Below are positions 38,901-52,900 of a stretch of DNA of 64,000 nt, one piece after another. The stretch spans positions 18,024,415-18,088,414 of the forward strand of contig OX465109.1 in NCBI GenBank assembly GCA_949987565.1, given 5' to 3'. Position numbers and translations under genes: made by a program. The notes under the pieces are model-generated. The model was given only the letters and a program-made list of their open reading frames with translations. It had not been told where the DNA came from and did not search any database. Position 1 is the first letter of the stretch. Each line of letters begins with the position of its first letter. The DNA comes from Luidia sarsii (Eukaryota > Echinodermata > Asteroidea > Paxillosida > Luidiidae).

Positions 38901-41900
38901 TCAGAAACAAAAATGTAATATTGAATACGATATGAACATGCAAAGAATATATCTCTGCCCGATCACCCCCCTCCCCAACCCGCTGGTCATTGTTCTTTTC
39001 TAAGAGTACACAGATAGGGCACAGACAGATCCAGGTTCCTTCCCTTTGCTTTGAAAATGATCAATAGAAATTTTCTCCAAATTCACTAACTTTACCACCG
39101 ATCGCTAGAGGAACCCTAGACCTATCTATATGCAAAACCTGAGCTTCCTCGATGTCATATTTAATGGAATATCTAAATTCAAACGAAATATTTCTCCTCA
39201 GTCACTCTCCGCCGTGGCTTTTAACCCAGTGATGGTGCACATGCAGCTTCCAGAACCAGGTAGGGTTGCTCCCTTGTCCTCAAAATGTATGAATAGAAAT
39301 TAACTCCGATTTCGGGAGTTTAAATTCAGGCCGATAGAGGAAACCGGGGGCTTTTTTTAGGCCAGGTTTCAGAAACAAAAATGTAATATTGAATACGATA
39401 TGAACATGCAAAGAATATATCCCTGCCTGATCACCCCCCTCCCCAACCCGCTGGTCATTGTTTGCTTCTATGAGTACATAGATAGGGCACAGACAGATCC
39501 AGGTTCGGTTTCTTTTCTTTTAAAAGGATCAATAGAAATTTTCTCCAAATTCACTAACTTTACCACCGATCGCTAGAGGAACCCTAGACCTATCTATATG
39601 CAAAACCTGAGCTTCTTCGATGTCATATTTAATGGAATATCTAATTTCAAACGAAACATTTCTCCTCAGTCACTCTCCGCCGTGGCTTTTAACCCAGTGA
39701 TGGTGCACATGCAGCTTCCAGAACCAGGTAGGGTTGCTCCCTTGTCCTCAAAATGTATCAATAGAATTTAACTCCGATTTCGGGAGTTTAAATTCAGGCC
39801 GATAGAGGAAACCGGGGGCTTTTTTTAGGCCAGGTTTCAGAAACAAAAATGTAATATTGAATACGATATGAACATGCAAAGAATATATCCCTGCCCGATC
39901 ACCCCCCTCCCCAACCCGCTGGTCATTGTTTGCTTCTATGGGTACATAGATAGGGCACAGACAGATCCAGGTTCGTTCCCTTTTCTTTTAAAAGGATCAA
40001 TAGAAATTTTCTCCAAATTCACTAACTTTACCACCGATCGTTAGAGGAACCCTAGACCTATCTATATGCAAAACCTGAGCTTCCTCGATGTCATATTTAA
40101 TGGAATATCTAATTTCAAACGAAATATTTCTCCTCGGTCACTCTCCGCCGTGGCTTTTAACCCAGTGATGGTGCACATGCAGCTTCCAGAACCAGGTAGG
40201 GTTGCTCCCTTGTCCTGAAAATGTATGAATAGAAATTAACTCCGATTTCGGGAGTTTAAATTCAGGCCGATAGAGGAAACCGGGGGCTTTTTTTAGGCCA
40301 GGTTTCAGAAACAAAAATTTAATATTGAATACGATATGAACATGCAAAGAATATATCCCTGCCCGATCACCCCCCTCCCCAACCCGCTGGTCATTGTTTG
40401 CTTCTATGAGTACATAGATAGGGCACAGACAGATCCAGGTTCGTTCCCTTTTCTTTTAAAAGGATCAATAGAAATTTTCTCCAAATTCACTAACTTTACC
40501 ACCGATCGCTAGAGGAACCCTAGACCTATCTATATGCAAAACCTGAGCTTCCTCGATGTCATATTTAATGGAATATCTAATTTCAAACGAAATATTTCTC
40601 CTCAGTCACTCTCCGCCGTGGCTTTTAACCCAGTGATGGTGCACATGCAGCTTCCAGAACCAGGTAGGGTTGCTCCCTTGTCCTCAAAATGTATGAATAG
40701 AAATTAACTCCGATTTCGGGAGTTTAAATTCAGGCCGATAGAGGAAACCGGGGGCTTTTTTTAGGCCAGGTTTCAGAAACAAAAATGTAATATTGAATAC
40801 GATATGAACATGCAAAGAATATATCTCTGCCCGATCACCCCCCTCCCCGACCCGCTGGTCATTGTTTGTTTCTATGAGTACACAGATAAGGCACAGACAG
40901 ATCAAGGTTCCTTCCCTTTGCTTTGATAATAATCAATAGAAATTTTCTCCAAATTCACTAACTTTACCACCGATCGCTAGAGGAACCCTAGACCTGTCTA
41001 TATGCAAAACCTGAGCTTCCTCGATGTCATATTTAATGGAATATCTAATTTCAAACGAAACATTTCTCCTCAGTCACTCTCCGCCGTGGCTTTTAACCCA
41101 GTGATGGTGCACATGCAGCTTCCAGAACCAGGTAGGGTTGCTCCCTTGTCCTCAAAATGTATGAATAGAATTTAACTCCGATTTCGGGAGTTTAAATTCA
41201 GGCCGATAGAGGAAACCGGGGGCTTTTTTTAGGCCAGGTTTCAGAAACAAAAATGTAATATTGATTACGATATGAACATGCAAAGAATATATCCCTGTCC
41301 GATCACCCCCCTCCCCAACCCGCTGGTCATTGTTTGCTTCTATGGGTCCATAGATAGGGCACAGACAGATCCAGGTTCGTTCCCTTTTCTTTTAAAAGGA
41401 TCAATAGAAATTTTCTCCAAATTCACTAACTTTACCACCGATCGTTAGAGGAACCCTAGACCTATCTATATGCAAAACCTGAGCTTCCTCGATGTCATAT
41501 TTAATGGAATATCTAATTTCAAACGAAATATTTCTCCTCGGTCACTCTCCGCCGTGGCTTTTAACCCAGTGATGGTGCACATGCAGCTTCCAGAACCAGG
41601 TAGGGTTGCTCCCTTGTCCTCAAAATGTATGAATAGAAATTAACTCCGATTTTGGGAGTTTAAATTCAGGCCGATAGAGGAAACCGGGGGCTTTTTTTAG
41701 GCCAGGTTTCAGAAACAAAAATGTAATATTGAAAACGATATGAACATGCAAAGAATATATCCCTGCCCGATCACCCCCCTCCCCAACCCGCTGGTCATTG
41801 TTTGCTTCTATGAGTACATAGATAGGGCACAGACAGATCCAGGTTCGGTTCCTTTTCTTTTAAAAGGATCAATATAAATTTTCTCCAAATTCACTAACTT

Positions 41901-42931
41901 TACCACCGATCGCTAGAGGAACCCTAGACCTATCTATATGCAAAACCTGAGCTTCTTCGATGTCATATTTAATGGAATATCTAATTTCAAACGAAACATT
42001 TCTCCTCAGTCACTCTCCGCCGTGGCTTTTAACCCAGTGATGGTGCACATGCAGCTTCCAGAACCAGGTAGGGTTGCTCCCTTGTCCTCAAAATGTATGA
42101 ATAGAATTTAACTCCGATTTCGGGAGTTTAAATTCAGGCCGATAGAGGAAACCGGGGGCTTTTTTTAGGCCAGGTTTCAGAAACAAAAATGTAATATTGA
42201 ATACGATATGAACATGCAAAGAATATATCTCTGCCCGATCACCCCCCTCCCCGACCCGCTGGTCATTGTTTGTTTCTATGAGTACACAGATAAGGCACAG
42301 ACAGATCAAGGTTCCTTCCCTTTGCTTTGATAATAATCAATAGAAATTTTCTCCAAATTCACTAACTTTACCACCGATCGCTAGAGGAACCCTAGACCTA
42401 TCTATATGCAAAACCTGAGCTTCCTCGATGTCATATTTAATGGAATATCTAATTTCAAACGAAATATTTCTCCTCAGTCACTCTCCGCCGTGGCTTTTAA
42501 CCCAGTGATGGTGCACATGCAGCTTCCAGAACCAGGTAGTGTTGCTCCCTTGTCCTCAAAATGTATGAATAGAAATTAACTCCGATTTCGGGAGTTTAAA
42601 TTCAGGCCGATAGAGGAAACCGGGGGCTTTTTTTAGGCCAGGTTTCAGAAACAAAAATGTAATATTGAATACGATATGAACATGCAAAGAATATATCTCT
42701 GCCCGATCACCCCCCTCCCCAACCCGCTGGTCATTGTTCTTTTCTATGAGTACAGAGATAGGGCACAGACAGATCCAGGTTCCTTCCCTTTGCTTTGAAA
42801 ATGATCAATAGAAATTTTCTCCAAATTCACTAACTTTACCACCGATCGCTAGAGGAACCCTAGACCTATCTATATGGAAAACTTGAGCTTCTTCGATGTC
42901 TCATTTAATGGAATATATAATTTCAAACGAA
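32957..42931 (+). repeat. Shuffled block, monomers 72-92
   Basis: Class order is about H H E C D H A H H G C E C H A A G F H G C, with no long repeat of this order. The copies at 36037 and 39780 are F-like (ATGGGTAC, CGTTAG) but lack GATTACG. The block carries many private changes: CCAATCCGC (33363), ACCAATCGC (33952), CTTAGTC (34050), AATTGAGG (35113), TTCGGAAAC (35627), GTAGGCTTGC (36922), GGTCCACATG (37365), TCGGGTGTTT (37441), GTGACGG (37827), CTAAGAGTAC (39000) and TCCTGAAAA (40214). It looks less recently homogenised than the flanking HORs. Confidence 0.75.
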
Positions 42932-43055
42932 ACATTTCTCCTCAGTCACTCTCCGCCGTGGCTTTTAACCCAGTGATGGTGCACATGCAGCTTCCAGAAC
43001 CAGGTAGGGTTGCTCCCTTGTCCTCAAAATGTATGAATAGAAATTAATTCCGATT
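42588..43055 (+). repeat. Class C monomer with a cluster of private changes
   Basis: This copy has GTACAGAGATAG, ATGGAAAACTTGAGC, GATGTCTCATTT and GAATATATAA. The CTTGAGCTTCTTCGATGTCTCATTT part recurs in the monomers at 44927 and 51946, so it was shared by exchange; the rest is private. It sits directly at the left edge of the 15-monomer duplication, whose match begins near 42932 inside this monomer. Confidence 0.65.
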
Positions 43056-46000
43056 TCGGGAGTTTAAATTCAGGCCGATAGAGGAAACCGGGGGCTTTTT
43101 TTAGGCCAGGTTTCAGAAACAAAAATGTAATATTGAATACGATATGAACATGCAAAGAATATATCTCTGCCCGATCACCCCCCTCCCCGACCCGCTGGTC
43201 ATTGTTTTTTTCTATGAGTACACAGATAGGGCACAGACAGATCCAGGTTCCTTCCCTTTGCTTTGAAAATAATCAATAGAAATTTTCTCCAAATTTACTA
43301 ACTTTACCACCGATCGCTAGAGGAACCCTAGACCTATCTATATGCAAAACCTGAGCTTCCTCGATGTCATATTTAATTGAATATCTAATTTCAAACGAAA
43401 TATTTCTCCTCAGTCACTCTCCGCCGTGGCTTTTAACCCAGTGATGGTGCACATGCAGCTTCCAGAACCAGGTAGGGTTGCTCCCTTGTCCTCAAAATGT
43501 ATGAATAGAATTTAACTCCGATTTCGGGAGTTTAAATTCAGCCCGATAGAGGAAACCGGGGGCTTTTTTTAGGCCAGGTTTCAGAAACAAAAATGTAATA
43601 TTGAATACGACATGAACATGCAAAGAATATATCTCTGCCCGATCACCCCCCTCCCCAACCCGCTGGTCATTGTTTGCTTCTATGAGTACATAGATAGGGC
43701 ACAGACAGATCCAGGTTCGTTCCCTTTTCTTTTAAAAGGATCAATAGAAATTTTCTCCAAATTCACTAACTTTACCACCGATCGCTAGAGGAACCCTAGA
43801 CCTATCTATATGCAAAACCTGAGCTTCCTCGATGTCATATTTAATGGAATATCTAATTTCAAACGAAATATTTCTCCTCAGTCACTCTCCGCCGTGGCTT
43901 TTAACCCAGTGATGGTGCACATGCAGCTTCCAGAACCAGGTAGTGTTGCTCCCTTGTCCTCAAAATGTATGAATAGAAATTAACTCCGATTTCGGGAGTT
44001 TAAATTCAGGCCGATAGAGGAAACCGGGGGCTTTTTTTAGGCCAGGTTTCAGAAACAAAAATGTAATATTGAATACGATATGAACATGCAAAGAATATAT
44101 CTCTGCCCGATCACCCCCCTCCCCGACCCGCTGGTCATTGTTTTTTCTATGAGTACATAGATAGGGCACAGACAGATCCAGGTTCCTTCCCTTTGCTTTG
44201 AAAATAATCAATAGAAATTTTCTCCAAATTCACTAACTTTACCACCGATCGCTAGAGGAACCCTAGACCTATCTATATGCAAAACCTGAGCTTCCTCGAT
44301 GTCATATTTAATTGAATATCTAATTTCAAACGAAATATTTCTCCTCAGTCACTCTCCGCCGTGGCTTTTAACCCAGTGATGGTGCACATGCAGCTTCCAG
44401 AACCAGGTAGGGTTGCTCCCTTGTCCTCAAAATGTATCAATAGAAATTAACTCCGATTTCGGGAGTTTAAATTCAGGCCGATAGAGGAAACCGGGGGCTT
44501 TTTTTAGGCCAGGTTTCAGAAACAAAAATGTAATATTGAATACGACATGAACATGCAAAGAATATATCCCTGCCCGATCACCCCCCTCCCCAACCCGCTG
44601 GTCATTGTTTGCTTCTATGAGTACATAGATAGGGCACAGACAGATCCAGGTTCGTTCCCTTTTCTTTTAAAAGGATCAATAGAAATTTTCTCCAAATTCA
44701 CTAACTTTACCACCGATCGCTAGAGGAACCCTAGACCTATCTATATGCAAAACCTGAGCTTCCTCGATGTCATATTTAATGGAATATCTAATTTCAAACG
44801 AAATATTTCTCCTCAGTCACTCTCCGCCGTGGCTTTTAACCCAGTGATGGTGCACATGCAGCTTCCAGAACCAGGTAGTGTTGCTCCCTTGTCCTCAAAA
44901 TGTATGAATAGAAATTAACTCCGATTTCGGGAGTTTAAATTCAGGCCGATAGAGGAAACCGGGGGCTTTTTTTAGGCCAGGTTTCAGAAACAAAAATGTA
45001 ATATTGAATACGATATGAACATGCAAAGAATATATCTCTGCCCGATCACCCCCCTCCCCAACCCGCTGGTCATTGTTCTTTTTTATGAGTACACAGATAG
45101 GGCACAGACAGATCCAGGTTCCTTCCCTTTGCTTTAAAAATGATCAATAGAAATTTTCTCCAAATTCACTAACTTTACCACCGATCGCTAGAGGAACCCT
45201 AGACCTATCTATATGCAAAACTTGAGCTTCTTCGATGTCTCATTTAATGGAATATCTAATTTCAAACGAAACATTTCTCCTCAGTCACTCTCCGCCGTGG
45301 CTTTAAACCCAGTGATGGTGCACATGCAGCTTCCAGAACCAGGTAGGGTTGCTCCCTTGTCCTCAAAATGTATGAATAGAAATTAATTCCGATTTCGGGA
45401 GTTTAAATTCAGGCCGATAGAGGAAACCGGGGGCTTTTTTTAGGCCAGGTTTCAGAAACAAAAATGTAATATTGAATACGATATGAACATGCAAAGAATA
45501 TATCCCTGCCCGATCACCCCCCTCCCCAACCCGCTGGTCATTGTTTGCTTCTATGAGTACATAGATAGGGCACAGACAGATCCAGGTTCGGTTCCTTTTC
45601 TTTTAAAAGGATCAATAGAAATTTTCTCCAAATTCACTAACTCTACCACCGATCGCTAGAGGAACCCTAGACCTATCTATATGCAAAACCTGAGCTTCTT
45701 CGATGTTATATTTAATGGAATATCTAATTTCAAACGAAACATTTCTCCTCAGTCACTCTCCGCCGTGGCTTTTAACCCAGTGATGGTGCACATGCAGCTT
45801 CCAGAACCAGGTAGGGTTGCTCCCTTGTCCTCAAAATGTATGAATAGAAATTAATTCCGATTTCGGGAGTTTAAATTCAGGCCGATAGAGGAAACCGGGG
45901 GCTTTTTTTAGGCCAGGTTTCAGAAACAAAAATGTAATATTGAATACGATATGAACATGCAAAGAATATATCTCTGCCCGATCACCCCCCTCCCCAACCC

Positions 46001-49000
46001 GCTGGTCATTGTTCTTTTCTATGAGTACACAGATAGGGCACAGACAGATCCAGGTTCCTTCCCTTTGCTTTGAAAATAATCAATAGAAATTTTCTCCAAA
46101 TTCACTAACTTTACCACCGATCGCTAGAGGAACCCTAGACCTATCTATATGCAAAACCTGAGCTTCCTCGATGTCATATTTAATGGAATATCTAATTTCA
46201 AACGAAATATTTCTCCTCGGTCACTCTCCGCCGTGGCTTTTAACCCAGTGATGGTGCACATGCAGCTTCCAGAACCAGGTAGGGTTGCTCCCTTGTCCTC
46301 AAAATGTATGAATAGAAATTAACTCCGATTTCGGGAGTTTAAATTCAGGCCGATAGAGGAAACCGGGGGCTTTTTTTAGGCCAGGTTTCAGAAACAAAAA
46401 TGTAATATTGAATACGATATGAACATGCAAAGAATATATCCCTGCCCGATCACCCCCCTCCCCAACCCGCTGGTCATTGTTTGCTTCTATGAGTACATAG
46501 ATAGGGCACAGACAGATCCAGGTTCGTTCCCTTTTCTTTTAAAAGGATCAATAGAAATTTTCTCCAAATTCACTAACTTTACCACCGATCGCTAGAGGAA
46601 CCCTAGACCTATCTATATGCAAAACCTGAGCTTCCTCGATGTCATATTTAATGGAATATCTAATTTCAAACGAAATATTTCTCCTCAGTCACTCTCCGCC
46701 GTGGCTTTTAACCCAGTGATGGTGCACATGCAGCTTCCAGAACCAGGTAGTGTTGCTCCCTTGTCCTCAAAATGTATGAATAGAAATTAACTCCGATTTC
46801 GGGAGTTTAAATTCAGGCCGATAGAGGAAACCGGGGGCTTTTTTTAGGCCAGGTTTCAGAAACAAAAATGTAATATTGAATACGATATGAACATGCAAAG
46901 AATATATCTCTGCCCGATCACCCCCCTCCCCAACCCGCTGGTCATTGTTCTTTTCTATGAGTACACAGATAGGGCACAGACAGATCCAGGTTCCTTCCCT
47001 TTGCTTTGAAAATGATCAATAGAAATTTTCTCCAAATTCACTAACTTTACCACCGATCGCTAGAGAAACCCTAGACCTATCTATATGCAAAACCTGAGCT
47101 TCCTCGATGTCATATTTAATGGAATATCTAATTTCAAACGAAATATTTCTCCTCAGTCACTCTCCGCCGTGGCTTTTAACCCAGTGATGGTGCACATGCA
47201 GCTTCAAGAACCAGGTAGGGTTGCTCCCTTGTCCTCAAAATGTATGAATAGAAATTAACTCCGATTTCGGGAGTTTAAATTCAGGCCGATAGAGGAAACC
47301 GGGGGCTTTTTTTAGGCCAGGTTTCAGAAACAAAAATGTAATATTGAATACGATATGAACATGCAAAAAATACATCCCTGCCCGATCACCCCCCTCCCCA
47401 ACCCGCTGGTCATTGTTTGCTTCTATGAGTACATAGATAGGGCACAGACAGATCCAGGTTCGTTCCCTTTTCTTTTAAAAGGATCAATAGAAATTTTCTC
47501 CAAATTCACTAACTTTACCACCGATCGCTAGAGGAACCCTAGACCTATCTATATGCAAAACCTGAGCTTCCTCGATGTCATATTTAATGGAATATCTAAT
47601 TTCAAACGAAATATTTCTCCTCAGTCACTCTCCGCCGTGGCTTTTAACCCAGTGATGGTGCACATGCAGCTTCCAGAACCAGGTAGGGTTGCTCCCTTGT
47701 CCTCAAAATGTATGAATAGAAATTAACTCCGATTTCGGGAGTTTAAATTCAGGCCGATAGAGGAAACCGGGGGCTTTTTTTAGGCCAGGTTTCAGAAACA
47801 AAAATGTAATATTGAATACGATATGAACATGCAAAGAATATATCTCTGCCCGATCACCCCCCTCCCCGACCCGCTGGTCATTGTTTGTTTCTATGAGTAC
47901 ACAGATAAGGCACAGACAGATCAAGGTTCCTTCCCTTTGCTTTGATAATAATCAATAGAAATTTTCTCCAAATTCACTAACTTTACCACCGATCGCTAGA
48001 GGAACCCTAGACCTATCTATATGCAAAACCTGAGCTTCCTCGATGTCATATTTAATGGAATATCTAATTTCAAACGAAACATTTCTCCTCAGTCACTCTC
48101 CGCCGTGGCTTTTAACCCAGTGATGGTGCACATGCAGCTTCCAGAACCAGGTAGGGTTGCTCCCTTGTCCTCAAAATGTATGAATAGAATTTAACTCCGA
48201 TTTCGGGAGTTTAAATTCAGGCCGATAGAGGAAACCGGGGGCTTTTTTTAGGCCAGGTTTCAGAAACAAAAATGTAATATTGATTACGATATGAACATGC
48301 AAAGAATATATCCCTGCCCGATCACCCCCCTCCCCAACCCGCTGGTCATTGTTTGCTTCTATGGGTACATAGATAGGGCACAGACAGATCCAGGTTCGTT
48401 CCCTTTTCTTTTAAAAGGATCAATAGAAATTTTCTCCAAATTCACTAACTTTACCACCGATCGTTAGAGGAACCCTAGACCTATCTATATGCAAAACCTG
48501 AGCTTCCTCGATGTCATATTTAATGGAATATCTAATTTCAAACGAAATATTTCTCCTCGGTCACTCTCCGCCGTGGCTTTTAACCCAGTGATGGTGCACA
48601 TGCAGCTTCCAGAACCAGGTAGGGTTGCTCCCTTGTCCTCAAAATGTATGAATAGAAATTAACTCCGATTTCGGGAGTTTAAATTCAGGCCGATAGAGGA
48701 AACCGGGGGCTTTTTTTAGGCCAGGTTTCAGAAACAAAAATGTAATATTGAATACGACATGAACATGCAAAGAATATATCCCTGCCCGATCACCCCCCTC
48801 CCCAACCCGCTGGTCATTGTTTGCTTCTATGAGTACATAGATAGGGCACAGACAGATCCAGGTTCGTTCCCTTTTCTTTTAAAAGGATCAATAGAAATTT
48901 TCTCCAAATTCACTAACTTTACCACCGATCGCTAGAGGAACCCTAGACCTATCTATATGCAAAACCTGAGCTTCCTCGATGTCATATTTAATGGAATATC

Positions 49001-49014
49001 TAATTTCAAACGAA
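42932..49014 (+). repeat. 15-monomer HOR duplication, copy 1 (matches +7019 bp)
   Basis: From the second half of the 42588 monomer through the first half of the 48671 monomer, the sequence matches the region 7019 bp downstream. The order is B E B E C H C A C A G F E. Shared rare markers: CAGCCCGATAG (43540), the 1-bp T-run deletion (43992 monomer), GTATCAATAG (44433), CTTTAAAAATG (45131), CTTTAAACCC (45301), GATGTTATA (45703), AGAGAAACC (47063) and AAAAAATACATCC (47366). The offset is 15 x 468 minus 1 because each span includes one 467-bp monomer. Confidence 0.88.
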
Positions 49015-49950
49015 ACATTTCTCCTCAGTCACTCTCCGCCGTGGCTTTTAACCCAGTGATGGTGCACATGCAGCTTCCAGAACCAGGTAGGGTTGCTCCC
49101 TTGTCCTCAAAATGTATGAATAGAATTTAACTCCGATTTCGGGAGTTTAAATTCAGGCCGATAGAGGAAACCGGGGGCTTTTTTTAGGCCAGGTTTCAGA
49201 AACAAAAATGTAATATTGATTACGATATGAACATGCAAAGAATATATCCCTGCCCGATCACCCCCCTCCCCAACCCGCTGGTCATTGTTTGCTTCTATGG
49301 GTACATAGATAGGGCACAGACAGATCCAGGTTCGTTCCCTTTTCTTTTAAAAGGATCAATAGAAATTTTCTCCAAATTCACTAACTTTACCACCGATCGT
49401 TAGAGGAACCCTAGACCTATCTATATGCAAAACCTGAGCTTCCTCGATGTCATATTTAATGGAATATCTAATTTCAAACGAAATATTTCTCCTCGGTCAC
49501 TCTCCGCCGTGGCTTTTAACCCAGTGATGGTGCACATGCAGCTTCCAGAACCAGGTAGGGTTGCTCCCTTGTCCTCAAAATGTATGAATAGAAATTAACT
49601 CCGATTTCGGGAGTTTAAATTCAGGCCGATAGAGGAAACCGGGGGCTTTTTTTAGGCCAGGTTTCAGAAACAAAAATGTAATATTGAATACGACATGAAC
49701 ATGCAAAGAATATATCCCTGCCCGATCACCCCCCTCCCCAACCCGCTGGTCATTGTTTGCTTCTATGAGTACATAGATAGGGCACAGACAGATCCAGGTT
49801 CGTTCCCTTTTCTTTTAAAAGGATCAATAGAAATTTTCTCCAAATTCACTAACTTTACCACCGATCGCTAGAGGAACCCTAGACCTATCTATATGCAAAA
49901 CCTGAGCTTCCTCGATGTCATATTTAATGGAATATCTAATTTCAAACGAA
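49015..49950 (+). repeat. Two-monomer F-E insert between the 15-monomer copies
   Basis: The order through this region is G (47735), F (48203), E (48671), F (49139), E (49607), B (50075). The second F-E pair repeats the first at +936 bp. The second halves of the E copies differ (GAAACATTT with GAATTTAAC in the first, GAAATATTT with AATTAATTCC in the second). The matching place before copy 1 (41184-42931) instead holds F H G C. The 15-monomer unit was therefore assembled by at least one separate local exchange. Confidence 0.65.
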
Positions 49951-52900
49951 ATATTTCTCCTCAGTCACTCTCCGCCGTGGCTTTTAACCCAGTGATGGTG
50001 CACATGCAGCTTCCAGAACCAGGTAGGGTTGCTCCCTTGTCCTCAAAATGTATGAATAGAAATTAATTCCGATTTCGGGAGTTTAAATTCAGGCCGATAG
50101 AGGAAACCGGGGGCTTTTTTTAGGCCAGGTTTCAGAAACAAAAATGTAATATTGAATACGATATGAACATGCAAAGAATATATCTCTGCCCGATCACCCC
50201 CCTCCCCGACCCGCTGGTCATTGTTTTTTTCTATGAGTACACAGATAGGGCACAGACAGATCCAGGTTCCTTCCCTTTGCTTTGAAAATAATCAATAGAA
50301 ATTTTCTCCAAATTTACTAACTTTACCACCGATCGCTAGAGGAACCCTAGACCTATCTATATGCAAAACCTGAGCTTCCTCGATGTCATATTTAATTGAA
50401 TATCTAATTTCAAACGAAATATTTCTCCTCAGTCACTCTCCGCCGTGGCTTTTAACCCAGTGATGGTGCACATGCAGCTTCCAGAACCAGGTAGGGTTGC
50501 TCCCTTGTCCTCAAAATGTATGAATAGAATTTAACTCCGATTTCGGGAGTTTAAATTCAGCCCGATAGAGGAAACCGGGGGCTTTTTTTAGGCCAGGTTT
50601 CAGAAACAAAAATGTAATATTGAATACGACATGAACATGCAAAGAATATATCTCTGCCCGATCACCCCCCTCCCCAACCCGCTGGTCATTGTTTGCTTCT
50701 ATGAGTACATAGATAGGGCACAGACAGATCCAGGTTCGTTCCCTTTTCTTTTAAAAGGATCAATAGAAATTTTCTCCAAATTCACTAACTTTACCACCGA
50801 TCGCTAGAGGAACCCTAGACCTATCTATATGCAAAACCTGAGCTTCCTCGATGTCATATTTAATGGAATATCTAATTTCAAACGAAATATTTCTCCTCAG
50901 TCACTCTCCGCCGTGGCTTTTAACCCAGTGATGGTGCACATGCAGCTTCCAGAACCAGGTAGTGTTGCTCCCTTGTCCTCAAAATGTATGAATAGAAATT
51001 AACTCCGATTTCGGGAGTTTAAATTCAGGCCGATAGAGGAAACCGGGGGCTTTTTTTAGGCCAGGTTTCAGAAACAAAAATGTAATATTGAATACGATAT
51101 GAACATGCAAAGAATATATCTCTGCCCGATCACCCCCCTCCCCGACCCGCTGGTCATTGTTTTTTCTATGAGTACATAGATAGGGCACAGACAGATCCAG
51201 GTTCCTTCCCTTTGCTTTGAAAATAATCAATAGAAATTTTCTCCAAATTCACTAACTTTACCACCGATCGCTAGAGGAACCCTAGACCTATCTATATGCA
51301 AAACCTGAGCTTCCTCGATGTCATATTTAATTGAATATCTAATTTCAAACGAAATATTTCTCCTCAGTCACTCTCCGCCGTGGCTTTTAACCCAGTGATG
51401 GTGCACATGCAGCTTCCAGAACCAGGTAGGGTTGCTCCCTTGTCCTCAAAATGTATCAATAGAAATTAACTCCGATTTCGGGAGTTTAAATTCAGGCCGA
51501 TAGAGGAAACCGGGGGCTTTTTTTAGGCCAGGTTTCAGAAACAAAAATGTAATATTGAATACGACATGAACATGCAAAGAATATATCCCTGCCCGATCAC
51601 CCCCCTCCCCAACCCGCTGGTCATTGTTTGCTTCTATGAGTACATAGATAGGGCACAGACAGATCCAGGTTCGTTCCCTTTTCTTTTAAAAGGATCAATA
51701 GAAATTTTCTCCAAATTCACTAACTTTACCACCGATCGCTAGAGGAACCCTAGACCTATCTATATGCAAAACCTGAGCTTCCTCGATGTCATATTTAATG
51801 GAATATCTAATTTCAAACGAAATATTTCTCCTCAGTCACTCTCCGCCGTGGCTTTTAACCCAGTGATGGTGCACATGCAGCTTCCAGAACCAGGTAGTGT
51901 TGCTCCCTTGTCCTCAAAATGTATGAATAGAAATTAACTCCGATTTCGGGAGTTTAAATTCAGGCCGATAGAGGAAACCGGGGGCTTTTTTTAGGCCAGG
52001 TTTCAGAAACAAAAATGTAATATTGAATACGATATGAACATGCAAAGAATATATCTCTGCCCGATCACCCCCCTCCCCAACCCGCTGGTCATTGTTCTTT
52101 TTTATGAGTACACAGATAGGGCACAGACAGATCCAGGTTCCTTCCCTTTGCTTTAAAAATGATCAATAGAAATTTTCTCCAAATTCACTAACTTTACCAC
52201 CGATCGCTAGAGGAACCCTAGACCTATCTATATGCAAAACTTGAGCTTCTTCGATGTCTCATTTAATGGAATATCTAATTTCAAACGAAACATTTCTCCT
52301 CAGTCACTCTCCGCCGTGGCTTTAAACCCAGTGATGGTGCACATGCAGCTTCCAGAACCAGGTAGGGTTGCTCCCTTGTCCTCAAAATGTATGAATAGAA
52401 ATTAATTCCGATTTCGGGAGTTTAAATTCAGGCCGATAGAGGAAACCGGGGGCTTTTTTTAGGCCAGGTTTCAGAAACAAAAATGTAATATTGAATACGA
52501 TATGAACATGCAAAGAATATATCCCTGCCCGATCACCCCCCTCCCCAACCCGCTGGTCATTGTTTGCTTCTATGAGTACATAGATAGGGCACAGACAGAT
52601 CCAGGTTCGGTTCCTTTTCTTTTAAAAGGATCAATAGAAATTTTCTCCAAATTCACTAACTCTACCACCGATCGCTAGAGGAACCCTAGACCTATCTATA
52701 TGCAAAACCTGAGCTTCTTCGATGTTATATTTAATGGAATATCTAATTTCAAACGAAACATTTCTCCTCAGTCACTCTCCGCCGTGGCTTTTAACCCAGT
52801 GATGGTGCACATGCAGCTTCCAGAACCAGGTAGGGTTGCTCCCTTGTCCTCAAAATGTATGAATAGAAATTAATTCCGATTTCGGGAGTTTAAATTCAGG